64,000 nt of DNA from assembly GCA_041739225.1 (NCBI GenBank), contig JBGSOG010000031.1, positions 1 through 64,000 of the forward strand, given 5' to 3'. Shown here in pieces: positions 44,082-51,360 of the stretch. Source of the stretch: BOKV01 sp041739225 (lineage in GTDB: Bacteria; Pseudomonadota; Alphaproteobacteria; Rhizobiales; Rhizobiaceae). Each line of letters opens with the position of its first letter. Within the stretch, counting starts at the first letter, position 1. Under the pieces are notes generated by a model, which was not told the origin of the DNA, ran no database searches, and saw only the letters and a list, made by a program, of their open reading frames with translations. The position numbers and the translations under genes are program-made.

Positions 44082-44507
44082 ATGTCAACTACTCTTCACG
44101 ATATTGTCGATACCGCAGTAGCAGCAGGCACATTCAAAACACTGGTTGCAGCGGTAACCGCCGCGGAACTCGGCGCAACGTTGAAGGGCGCAGGCCCTTT
44201 CACTGTATTTGCGCCAAGCGATGATGCCTTTGCCAAACTGCCGGCAGGTACGGTTGAAAATCTTGTCAAGCCAGAGAACAAGGCCAAGCTTGCATCGATC
44301 CTCACCTACCACGTGATGTCGGGCAAAGTGATGGCTGCAGATATCGCTGGCAAAAAGCTGGAGCCCGCCACTGTCAACGGTCAGGCCCTCCATGTCGATG
44401 CCACCTCGGGCGTAACCGTCAATGGCGCAAAGGTGGTTTCAGCAGACATTGAGTGCACCAATGGAGTCATCCACGTGATTGACGCCGTTTTGATGCCAAA
44501 GGCATAG
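44082..44507 (+). CDS. Fasciclin-domain protein without signal peptide
   Basis: A 141-residue single fasciclin (FAS1) domain: TLHDIVDTAVAAGTFKTLV, GPFTVFAPSDDAFAKLPAGTV (H1 region), LTYHVMSGKVMAADI and the closing NGVIHVIDAVLMPK (H2). FAS1 proteins normally act outside the cell in adhesion. This copy starts directly with the domain, and I see no export signal even in the open frame upstream. It closely resembles the exported paralogue at 60665-61213. A clear terminator follows. Confidence 0.9.
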   Translation: MSTTLHDIVDTAVAAGTFKTLVAAVTAAELGATLKGAGPFTVFAPSDDAFAKLPAGTVENLVKPENKAKLASILTYHVMSGKVMAADIAGKKLEPATVNGQALHVDATSGVTVNGAKVVSADIECTNGVIHVIDAVLMPKA

Positions 44508-44528
44508 TTTTCGCAACGATCATTTTTG

Positions 44529-44558
44529 ATGCCCGGTGTTTTGCACCGGGCATTTCTT
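44529..44558 (+). terminator. Terminator after the fasciclin gene
   Basis: A perfect 10-bp stem, ATGCCCGGTG / CACCGGGCAT, around TTTTG is followed by a modest T-rich tail (TTCTT). Confidence 0.75.
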
Positions 44559-44812
44559 ATTCATAAGTGCAATTTCGTTACGGTTTCGACCAAAGGCACG
44601 TCGATGGCTTGAATTCACGATCAGCCAATAGAAGCGACTACGATTGCGGGACAATCATAAAAATCTTCGAATGCACGTCGTCTGAAGGGCGCATTATGTT
44701 CTTTACGCCAGCAATGCGTTTTGACAGGCACCGTTCAAGCCTTGTCGAACTGTCGCGAAACCATCTTTGACGGAGAAACAATCAATATTGCCGTCGCTTT
44801 GAACCTAAACCT
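44559..44812. other. Intergenic stretch, no gene supported
   Basis: Roughly 250 bases (305 counting the terminator) between the fasciclin gene and a convergent small membrane-protein gene. I see no coding motif or repeat. Confidence 0.5.
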
Positions 44813-45124
44813 TTATTCATGCTCCCCATCGCGTTGGCGACCAGAAATGCGAGTGAACACCTGAGGTTTATTTGCAGCAGTCGCAAGGGTTGCAACCGTG
44901 ATGGCCACCGCTCCTATCAGGATCGAATGCCCGATAATGCTCGCAGGAAGAAACGTATAGCTTCCAATGGCGGCCGAAAAAAATACGGCCCACATAACTC
45001 CGAGAATCTGCAGCACGTAGTGCCGGATGGCTATGTCTGGAATGTTACGAAGAGGACTGACTTCGTGGTTGAATATGTAATTCCACATAAACACGATTTG
45101 GTTTCTGACGCTGGCGACCATCAA
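44813..45124 (-). CDS. Small two-helix membrane protein of unknown function
   Basis: A 103-residue protein with an amphipathic N-terminus, two hydrophobic helices (VLQILGVMWAVFFSAAIGSY and IIGHSILIGAVAITVATLA) and a charged C-terminal tail ending RQRDGEHE. I recognise no family. A good ribosome binding site (GAAGGA) lies 7 bases before the ATG, which supports a real gene. It is divergent from the LOV gene, with 283 bases between them. Confidence 0.6.
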   Translation of the reverse strand: MMVASVRNQIVFMWNYIFNHEVSPLRNIPDIAIRHYVLQILGVMWAVFFSAAIGSYTFLPASIIGHSILIGAVAITVATLATAANKPQVFTRISGRQRDGEHE

Positions 45125-45407
45125 GTATTTTCCTTCTCAAGTTATGCCCAATTTTTGAGTTTAGAAAATACGATTTCAAACTCGCTGGTTCCGTTAAACC
45201 TTACGGCATTCCAGACTGGTTGGATCAGTGTAACCTGCGCCCGCTTTGTTGAATTCTGACCGCGCCTGCAAAAGAACCCCAAGTATCGGCCAAACGAACG
45301 TAGCGTTGCTACCGGTCATGCACTAAGATTGACGCGTCTCGGCCCAATTGGCGTCTGTCAGCCAAGGCGTGGTCCACGCGGTCTAAAATTATTGTGGGGT
45401 GTTTTCT

Positions 45408-45785
45408 TTGTCCAACCAAAAACTTGATCAGGCGTTTCTAAGGTCCCTTTTGGAAGGCGACGAGGTAGAGATGAGCGTGGTTTTTTCCGATCCGTCCGTT
45501 CCTGACAATCCAATGATCTTCGTGAGCGACGAATTTGAGGCCCAGACCGGTTACAGTCAGCAAGAAGCTTTGGGGCGAAATTGTCGATTCCTTCAGGGCC
45601 CAGATACCAATCCGCATGCCATCGAAGCGATCCGGCAAGGCCTGAAAGCGCAGACGCGTTTTACGATCGATATCCTGAACTACCGCAAGGATGGATCGTC
45701 GTTCGTGAACCGATTGCGCATCAGACCGATTTATGACGGCGACGGACGGTTGATGTTCTTCGCTGGCGCACAGAACCCGGTTTGA
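45408..45785 (+). CDS. Short LOV-domain blue-light receptor
   Basis: A protein of about 125 residues consisting almost entirely of one LOV (flavin-binding PAS) domain. GRNCRFLQG carries the cysteine that forms the flavin adduct. It is flanked by FVSDEFEAQTGYSQQEALG, AIRQGLKAQTRFTIDILNYRKDG and FVNRLRIRPIYDGDGRLMFF. Short LOV proteins with no output domain occur in several alphaproteobacteria and pseudomonads, where they modulate light-dependent gene expression by dimer changes. The start is TTG 45408, with GGGGTG 6 bases before it; GTG 45399 is the alternative. No dedicated partner gene is adjacent. Confidence 0.9.
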   Translation: MSNQKLDQAFLRSLLEGDEVEMSVVFSDPSVPDNPMIFVSDEFEAQTGYSQQEALGRNCRFLQGPDTNPHAIEAIRQGLKAQTRFTIDILNYRKDGSSFVNRLRIRPIYDGDGRLMFFAGAQNPV

Positions 45786-45903
45786 AGCGCAAATGGCTGG
45801 TCCTGCATTTTCCGGCGGCTAAAAACTGGCACCGAAAGCGGCAAAAGAACGAAAAGACATTCCCGCCCGACATTAACGCCTTGAAAAATGGCTCCCTCAA
45901 CCA

Positions 45904-46185
45904 TTATTCTTTCCCAAGTTTCCGGGCGACACCCATGTAAATCAGGGTTCGTAAAGGTAGGGTCCCAAAAATAAAATCCCCGCAGCGATTTATGCCGCGC
46001 GGCCCAAGCCCGATCATAGGATCGAAAACGAGCCCTGCTCTATCAACAGCGGCGGACAACTCTGCCGGTCGAATGAACCTGTCCGGATCGTGGGTGCCCT
46101 TCGAAAGCAAGCCCAGCATACGCTTGGCGACAGTGATCGCCAACGCGCCTCGCACCAGCGTTGCGATCCGGTCAAAATTCGATTC
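45904..46185 (-). pseudogene. C-terminal remnant of a UbiG-like methyltransferase
   Basis: In this frame the residues AKRMLGLLSKGTHDPDRFI, RPAELSAAVDRAGLVF and YMGVARK match the end of UbiG-type 3-demethylubiquinone methyltransferases, whose usual wording is LPKGTHDW..F..P.EL. The SAM-binding N-terminal two thirds are absent; upstream of the match is the end of the DCC-family gene in another frame. No start codon fits, so this is a gene fragment. DCC proteins and UbiG-like enzymes can be neighbours, so a deletion probably joined what was left of the pair. Confidence 0.65.
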
Positions 46186-46196
46186 CACTGCTGTGC

Positions 46197-46748
46197 CTAA
46201 AGCCGGGTCGTCGGCCGGTTGGCCGGTTTGGCCCCTAGCCACGTCGCAAATTTGGACAAGGCAGGCCGGATCGGAAGAAACAGGCGGTAGACCAATTCCA
46301 ACGACGGTGCGGCTCCCGGCAGGCTTGCAAGCAAAGCGGCCCACTGCCAACTTGGCAGCTCCCGCCAAACGACAACAAAGGCGCGCGCGCCCGAAACAAG
46401 AGTGCCGTCGGACATGCGAACATGGAAACGGCGCATTGCGGTTTGCGATGTCAAGTCGGGACCAAGTTCAGCGTTTTCATCGGAGACATCAACAAAACGA
46501 AGGCTCTCGCCACCCCTGCGTGAAGCGTAGTGCCCAATCTCTGCTGTGCAAAGCGGACACGAACCGTCGAAATAAACGGTGGTCTCTGCTTTCACATCCT
46601 CGCTGGCGGCTTCATCGTCTGTGGCCTGAAGTGGGATTTTGTCGGTTTCAGCCGGCTGCTTTTTGTGCTCCACGGACGCCGCCAGTCGCTCGGGCAACAT
46701 GGCATTGTCCCCAACCGTCTCAATCACACCAGCGGTAACAGCTTCCAT
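46197..46748 (-). CDS. DCC-family (DUF393) thiol-disulfide-like protein
   Basis: A 183-residue protein. After about 55 polar N-terminal residues comes the DUF393 domain: TVYFDGSCPLCTAEIGHY with the CxxC-like redox pair, LRFVDVSD, FHVRMSDGTLVSGARAFVVVW and a C-terminal RLFLPIRPALSKFATWLG segment. Such proteins are assumed to be thioredoxin-like oxidoreductases. The N-terminal extension is unusual and could be a mispredicted start; the domain begins near residue 55, but no closer ATG fits. The 3' end adjoins a UbiG remnant. Confidence 0.8.
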   Translation of the reverse strand: MEAVTAGVIETVGDNAMLPERLAASVEHKKQPAETDKIPLQATDDEAASEDVKAETTVYFDGSCPLCTAEIGHYASRRGGESLRFVDVSDENAELGPDLTSQTAMRRFHVRMSDGTLVSGARAFVVVWRELPSWQWAALLASLPGAAPSLELVYRLFLPIRPALSKFATWLGAKPANRPTTRL

Positions 46749-46859
46749 AACTTGCCAGTCCTTCCTTGCAGCAATGCCGCTGTGGTCTTTGAAGCCTGAT
46801 CTCCACTTCGAGACGCAAGCTTGGAAAATATTGAATCATGGATTAAGAGGCTGCCGACA

Positions 46860-47330
46860 TCACCGCAGGTGAGCTTGCAAAATCCAGGCAAATTTCTCGT
46901 GAACCTGACCCCGTGCAATGCACAGGTCTTCACTAAGCGGGTGGTTATGGCGTGCCGCCAGTTCTCCAGAGGCTTTGAGCGTTGATGCCATTACCTGTTG
47001 CGCCTCAAGCATTGCCGCCAGCATTTCCTTGGGCGAGGGTGCGCCATGGTCCTTTTTGATATTGGAACGCTCGAGAATGCGCGTGAGATTGCCGTCGGCA
47101 TGCCCATCAATCGCCTTGATCCGCTCGGCAATGGAATCTTGACCGATGAAATGATCTTCGTAGATCTGCTGGAACAATTGGTGCAACTGCATGAATTCCA
47201 TGCCAGTGACGTTCCAATGAAAATTCTGCGCTAAAATGGTAGTTACGACTGTTTCGGCCAGTGCCTGGTTTAGAGCAGCACAAACGTCAACACGGAAGTC
47301 TGGTGCGGTTAAAGCTGCGGAAGTTTTCAT
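46860..47330 (-). CDS. dps: Dps-family ferritin-like DNA-protection protein
   Basis: A 156-residue Dps protein, expected to form dodecamers that oxidise and store iron and shield DNA. The inter-subunit ferroxidase site is visible: NFHWNVTGMEFMQLHQLF supplies the histidine and IYEDHFIGQDSIAERI the aspartate and glutamate. The C-terminal half (MLAAMLEAQQVMASTLKAS, LCIARGQVHEKFAWILQAH) is typical. The lysine-rich N-terminal DNA-binding tail of enteric Dps is missing. It is the last cargo gene before the right-end replication-like region. Confidence 0.92.
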   Translation of the reverse strand: MKTSAALTAPDFRVDVCAALNQALAETVVTTILAQNFHWNVTGMEFMQLHQLFQQIYEDHFIGQDSIAERIKAIDGHADGNLTRILERSNIKKDHGAPSPKEMLAAMLEAQQVMASTLKASGELAARHNHPLSEDLCIARGQVHEKFAWILQAHLR

Positions 47331-47691
47331 TTTTCACCTTTCCGGATTTTTCTTATCCGCTTTACGAACCTCTTCCCGGTGTGGATTTCAGCAGCGTCAA
47401 TCCGTCGCCCTCCATTGCTCCGCAACCATGTCCCTCGCCGAATATTCGGTTTCGCAGCCGTCGCGCTGACCGGTTGAACCCATCTAGTGTTGATCTGCAG
47501 ATGGAATTGATCCAGTTTGTCAACTTGTGCCGAATCCGCGCCATGGTTGATAAATACAATTCTTTCAAGCCTCTGCGCCTATCCGAATGGATCAGCAGCA
47601 GTTGCAAACGCGGATCAAATCGAAATCAAAATCAACATTCAGGAGTCTAGGACAATTTTCGGCCTGGTTCGGCTGTGATAGAATATTAGGC
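47331..47691. other. Intergenic stretch upstream of dps and of the helix-turn-helix genes
   Basis: About 360 bases between divergent genes. Short overlapping frames have no recognisable content. Promoters for both directions are expected, but I could not pick one with confidence. Confidence 0.5.
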
Positions 47692-48582
47692 ATGCCAAAT
47701 GACATTGAGCGCCGTAGTATGGCAACGCCAAACCCGCATGGCGAACACGGCGAACTGGAGAACGATCCGGCCTCATTTCCGCGCGACATCTCCCAGTATT
47801 CGCTGACCATCGGCGAAGCCTCTTCCCTGATGCACAGCCAGCGCTGCAAGTTTGCTTCGAACCGCAAAGTGCAGCGCATGTGCCGGGAGGGTGCAGTTGA
47901 TTGCTACAAGCTGCAAACCACACGCAACGGCCAGCCGGTTTCAGAGTGGCTGGTCAGTGAGGTTTCGCTTCGCCAGCATATCGAGAAGAACGAAGTCAAA
48001 TGGGATCAAGGTGTAGTTATACCCCCTTACGCCAGTGGCAACGCCAGCCGCCCGCCATTTCTGTTCGGCGACGCCAACGGCTCGGGTCGCAATCGCAATA
48101 TTGGCTTCCCTGCGCCTGATGCCGTGGCGATGCCAGACTATTCTGGCGACGCCGATGGCGGACCGGAAACCTTGATCAAAGGCCAGGCACAACGCAATGC
48201 CGTGGCAACGCCAGACGATAATGGCGACGCCAGCGATAGCTTATTCGGCGAGACACGAAGCCTTGCAAGCCAGCTGATTGAAAATGCCAGACTGACTGCC
48301 GAACTGGAGGGTACACGGCAACTCATTGCCGAAATCCGCGAAGACAAGGCTTTCCTGCGTGACGAGTTGAGGGAAGCGCGGGCTGGCCGCAAGGACGTGA
48401 CGGCGATAGCGCAGCGAATGCTGGAAACGCTGGAGACGATTGCCATTGGCGGCAGGCTGTCTTCAACATTGCGGAACGCAAATGACAATGTGCCTCCTGT
48501 CGCCACCCGCCATCTTGACGCGTCTGGATCGCAATACTCTGGTGATAACCCGGTGCGCCAAGCGAACCAGGATGCGGTATAA
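47692..48582 (+). CDS. Helix-turn-helix / coiled-coil protein with internal repeats
   Basis: A protein of about 296 residues. Residues 28-100 look like a winged helix-turn-helix (YSLTIGEASSLMHSQRCKF, VQRMCREGAVDCYKLQ, SEWLVSEVSLRQHIEK). The middle is a low-complexity linker with repeated DAVAMPDYSGDAD / NAVATPDDNGDAS units. Residues about 190-250 form a coiled coil (LIENARLTAELEGTRQLIAE, EDKAFLRDELREAR). Such DNA-binding/coiled-coil proteins accompany replication initiators on alphaproteobacterial plasmids. The start may be ATG 47692 or ATG 47719. It ends 9 bases before the next helix-turn-helix gene, so the two are an operon. Confidence 0.72.
   Translation: MPNDIERRSMATPNPHGEHGELENDPASFPRDISQYSLTIGEASSLMHSQRCKFASNRKVQRMCREGAVDCYKLQTTRNGQPVSEWLVSEVSLRQHIEKNEVKWDQGVVIPPYASGNASRPPFLFGDANGSGRNRNIGFPAPDAVAMPDYSGDADGGPETLIKGQAQRNAVATPDDNGDASDSLFGETRSLASQLIENARLTAELEGTRQLIAEIREDKAFLRDELREARAGRKDVTAIAQRMLETLETIAIGGRLSSTLRNANDNVPPVATRHLDASGSQYSGDNPVRQANQDAV
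48121..48231 (+). repeat. Two diverged 33-bp repeats inside the coiled-coil protein gene
   Basis: 48121-48153 and 48199-48231 share most bases (both begin GCCGTGGC and end GGCGACGCC) and encode VA(M/T)PD..GDA units. A third, weaker relative lies near 48029. Copy number may vary between relatives of the element. Confidence 0.65.
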
Positions 48583-48591
48583 TGTTAATGT

Positions 48592-48942
48592 ATGAAATCA
48601 CTTTCAGAAGTGTTTGATCGCAATATCAGAATCATTGGCGCAGACCCGCTGACCCAGCGCGGCTTCACCCAAATCCCCAACATCATTCTCAAGACCGACA
48701 AGCTTACCGGCGGTGCAAAGCTCGCCTATGCGATGCTGCTGTCCTACGCCATGGGCGATGACCAGTGTTTCCCCGGCCAAGACCGGCTGGGGGACAACAT
48801 GGGCGTCACACGGCAGACTGCCAACCAGTACGTCAAAGAGTTGCAGCAAAAGGGCTTCATCAACATCAAGCGGCGCGGCCAGGGTCGATCCAATCTCTAC
48901 GAGATCAATTTGAAGGCCAAAGTGCTGAAGGCAGCGCACTGA
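48592..48942 (+). CDS. HTH_36-type DNA-binding protein, candidate replication initiator
   Basis: A 116-residue protein with GFTQIPNIILKTDKLTGGAK and YAMLLSYAMGDDQCFPGQD, then the helix-turn-helix LGDNMGVTRQTANQYVKEL, and QQKGFINIKRRGQGRSNLYEI as the wing. This HTH_36/RepA_N-like domain is common in plasmid replication initiators, which are usually longer, so a C-terminal domain may have been lost. TGTCGG repeats begin 23 bases after its stop, as iterons often do beside an initiator gene. It is 9 bases downstream of the coiled-coil protein gene. Confidence 0.78.
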   Translation: MKSLSEVFDRNIRIIGADPLTQRGFTQIPNIILKTDKLTGGAKLAYAMLLSYAMGDDQCFPGQDRLGDNMGVTRQTANQYVKELQQKGFINIKRRGQGRSNLYEINLKAKVLKAAH

Positions 48943-48964
48943 TTTGGACAAAAGGGATAGCCCA

Positions 48965-49018
48965 GATGTCGGGAAATCCGACATCAAGATGTCAGCCAAG
49001 CCGACATTTGGTTGTCGG
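48965..49018. repeat. Cluster of TGTCGG/CCGACA motifs, candidate iterons
   Basis: GATGTCGG (48965-48972) and CCGACATC (48978-48985) make a perfect 8-bp hairpin. CCGACAT recurs at 49001-49007 and TTGTCGG at 49012-49018, with partial copies (GATGTC at 48988, TTGACA at 49024). A 73-codon frame starting at ATG 48966 crosses them, but its residues look repeat-driven and I do not call it a gene. Confidence 0.7.
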
Positions 49019-49595
49019 GAATTTTGACACTAACAATATGCAGAGAATAACACCCAAGAATAATATGAAGATGGCCAACAAGGAAACGAAGACGGGATCA
49101 AACGAACCCCTTTGGTATGATTTCCGGCCAAGCTGCCGCTACGATCATCGCTACGACCCGAACCGGCTTCCGGTCATTCGGTTCTGAAATTCAGCCCGGC
49201 AACTAGACTATGTCGCATAAGAGCAAAAACAGGCCACCGCCGCCGCCAAACCGGCCGAGCCGAACACCCCCCATAGCTGGAACGAAGAGCCCCGCTGCGG
49301 GGTAATTTGAGCGTCTGACGCGAAATTCAGGCAGTGGCAAGCAGGATCAGCGCCGTGATTCGGGCCACAAAGGGCTACCGCGATAAAGTTGCTGACGATC
49401 CACGTGATTTGATGGATTGTGCAACCAAAAGCAAAAGGGCCATCGTTCTGGAAAGCATTTTCGTGGTGTTTTTAGCAATCCGCCAAAGCCCAAGCCATGC
49501 CATGCTGGTGTATTGAATCTGAAATACATCCAAGAAATATGAGACTAAAAAGAGACTAAGCCGACATCATATCCAAGCTAAGTATCTGAAAACAT
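49019..49595. other. Right-end stretch between candidate iterons and the attachment site
   Basis: About 580 bases without a supported gene. It holds a proline-rich 31-codon frame (49210-49305) of doubtful reality, a small CCCCGC/GCGGGG hairpin near 49290, and AT-rich sequence up to the right copy of the tRNA repeat. The space fits an origin and the right-arm integrase-binding sites. Confidence 0.5.
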
Positions 49596-49644
49596 TGGCG
49601 CACCCGGAGCGATTCGAACGCCCGACCCCCAGATTCGTAGTCTG
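49596..49644 (-). repeat. Right attachment site (inside tRNA-Arg)
   Basis: The 49 bases are identical to 7200-7248 and form the 3' portion of the intact tRNA gene. The tRNA 3' end points into the island, so the element carries the sequence that restores a full tRNA after integration. Confidence 0.93.
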
Positions 49645-49672
49645 GTGCTCTATCCAGCTGAGCTACGGGTGC
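49596..49672 (-). tRNA. tRNA-Arg (anticodon ACG)
   Basis: A complete 77-base cloverleaf on the minus strand. Acceptor strands GCACCCG and CGGGTGC, D arm GCTC...GAGC, anticodon stem CCAGA/TCTGG enclosing CTACGAA with anticodon ACG, T loop TTCGAAT and an encoded CCA. Its 3' end is the integration target of the island to the left. ACG-tRNA-Arg is normally edited to ICG by TadA and reads the CGU, CGC and CGA codons. Confidence 0.97.
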
Positions 49673-49798
49673 GTTTGCCGCAGTGCGGCACGCTGTCAGC
49701 GCCAACCAGTTGGACATCTGACGACAGAGAGTCCTCGTAATCGCTTGCTGGCGCAAATGCAAGCCGCTTTCGCCGATTTCCGGCGGGCTTTCGGCTCG

Positions 49799-51316
49799 CT
49801 ATTGCGCGGCCTGGGTGATGCGAGCGGCGGCATGATTGTCGGGGATGGGTGAGCCATTGTCCGGCAGTTCCACCAGGAACACGGTTCCTGCCCCGGATGT
49901 TTCTTCGAGCTCCAGCCGCCCGTCATGGGCGCGCACCAGTTCGAAGGCGATGGCAAGGCCAAGTCCGGTGCCGCCTTGCGCAGAACTGCCAAAGGCCTTG
50001 AAAAGGCTGTCCTGCTGGCGTTCGCCAATGCCCGGGCCAGTGTCAGCAACACGCAAAAACACCGTGTCGGCACGACGTCCGGCAGATATGACAATGCGAT
50101 CAACACGGCTTGTCTCGCCGATGCGGCCTATCGCCTGCACAGCATTGCGGGCAAGATTGAGGATCACCCGGAAAAGCTGCTCGGAATCTGCAAGCACCTC
50201 CAGATCGTCCGGGATTTCCTTGCGCCATTCGATGCTTCCGGCGTTTTCCGGGGCCAGCAACTCGACGACGTCGTCAACCAGCATGGAAAGCTTGTGGCGG
50301 CGGCGTTGCGGTTCTGCTTCGAGGGCACTGCCATAGGCAAGCACCGAGCGCGTGTAGTCGATCGCCCGGTTGATTGCGCGGATGAGCTTGGGCGAAAGCC
50401 GCTGAACGGTCGGGTCGGGCAGCTGCGAAATGCGGTCGGAGAACAGCTGCGCCGAAGAGAGGATGTTGCGCAGGTCGTGGTTGATTTTGGAAACCGCCAG
50501 TCCAAGTTCGGACAGATGCTGCGTCTGGCGAAGGGTCTGCAGCAATTGGCGCTCGAACGCCGCCAATTGGCGCTCGGCGATGCCAATCTCGTCCTTGCGC
50601 CCCGAAGCCTGGAAAATCAGGGCCGCATTGTCCGGCTCTTTGGCAAAGGCCATCATGTTGCTCGAAATGGCGCGAACAGGGCGCACGATCATCCGGTACA
50701 GCGCCAGGAACACCAGCGTCGCGGTGATCATTGAAATCGCCAGCGAGATCAACAGGACGTTTCGTGCATAAGTCCGCAAGGCACGTTTCAAATTGAAGTC
50801 CGACTGGACCAGTTCCATGGTCGCATTGCGCGACACCATCGGCTGCAATACCCGGTAGGTTCGCTCCTGTGAGGAAAACAACGTACCAAGCGCCCCGGCC
50901 ACCGCCTCCAAAGGTCTGGTATATGAAAGGTCTATGGTGTGATCGATGGATGTCGGCATTTCGACGCTGGCCATCAAACGGGTCATCGAGCCTTCCCGGA
51001 TGACCACCGCCATGGCTCCGGTGGCCTTGAGCAATTCGCGCTGCGCCTGCGCGCTCAGCATCGGGTCTGCCGTATCGAGAAAAACGATGCTGGCAGCCTC
51101 CGCCGTCTCCAGATGGGTGCGAAGCCAGACATTGCGAAAATTGGCAACCGACGGAATGAAAATAAGAACTTCCGCCAACATGACAAAAGCCACGGTCAGC
51201 AACAGCAACTTGCCGGACAACCCGCGCAGGAGTAAAATTTCCTGATCTTCAGTTGTGGTTTTTCCCGCTGCGACAACAGCTTTTGTGGATGGCGTCAGGC
51301 TGGATTCGTTTTGCAT
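49799..51316 (-). CDS. Membrane sensor histidine kinase
   Basis: A 505-residue kinase. A first membrane helix (LLLLTVAFVMLAEVLIFI) and a second (VLLISLAISMITATLVFLAL) enclose a periplasmic sensor region of about 150 residues. A HAMP-like segment, the phosphoacceptor box AVSKINHDLRNILSSAQL, and ATPase boxes NLARNAVQAI (N), VADTGPGIG (G1) and GGTGLGLAIA (G2) follow. The frame opens at 51532, but ATG 51316 avoids a long overlap with the upstream oxidoreductase gene and gives a sensible N-terminus. No response regulator is adjacent, so the kinase is an orphan and its signal is unknown. Confidence 0.9.
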   Translation of the reverse strand: MQNESSLTPSTKAVVAAGKTTTEDQEILLLRGLSGKLLLLTVAFVMLAEVLIFIPSVANFRNVWLRTHLETAEAASIVFLDTADPMLSAQAQRELLKATGAMAVVIREGSMTRLMASVEMPTSIDHTIDLSYTRPLEAVAGALGTLFSSQERTYRVLQPMVSRNATMELVQSDFNLKRALRTYARNVLLISLAISMITATLVFLALYRMIVRPVRAISSNMMAFAKEPDNAALIFQASGRKDEIGIAERQLAAFERQLLQTLRQTQHLSELGLAVSKINHDLRNILSSAQLFSDRISQLPDPTVQRLSPKLIRAINRAIDYTRSVLAYGSALEAEPQRRRHKLSMLVDDVVELLAPENAGSIEWRKEIPDDLEVLADSEQLFRVILNLARNAVQAIGRIGETSRVDRIVISAGRRADTVFLRVADTGPGIGERQQDSLFKAFGSSAQGGTGLGLAIAFELVRAHDGRLELEETSGAGTVFLVELPDNGSPIPDNHAAARITQAAQ

Positions 51317-51360
51317 GCTGCAGATATACGGCTTGATTTTGTCTGGCGTCCAGACGTCCT

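Larger units (their letters stand above)
7200..49644. mobile_element. 42.4-kb tRNA-Arg-integrated genomic island
   Basis: The segment lies between two identical 49-bp copies of the tRNA-Arg 3' end. It starts with a P4-type tyrosine integrase and an AlpA-like protein. It contains a polysaccharide locus, VirD4/TraD-like ATPases, a Replic_Relax protein, DUF736 and DUF3768 proteins, stress and metabolic cargo, and two helix-turn-helix proteins near the right end. No phage structural genes, classical MOB relaxase or VirB channel genes are visible, so it is better called an integrative (possibly mobilizable) element than a prophage or complete ICE. Several polysaccharide genes are broken, suggesting long residence. 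Confidence 0.87.

Noticed and set aside
48966..49187. 73-codon frame across the TGTCGG repeats
   Set aside because: Much of it is encoded by the repeats themselves and no domain is visible. A regulatory or origin role for the DNA is more likely.
7200..49644. Prophage
   Set aside because: No capsid, terminase, tail, holin or lysozyme genes are recognisable. Integrase alone does not make a phage.
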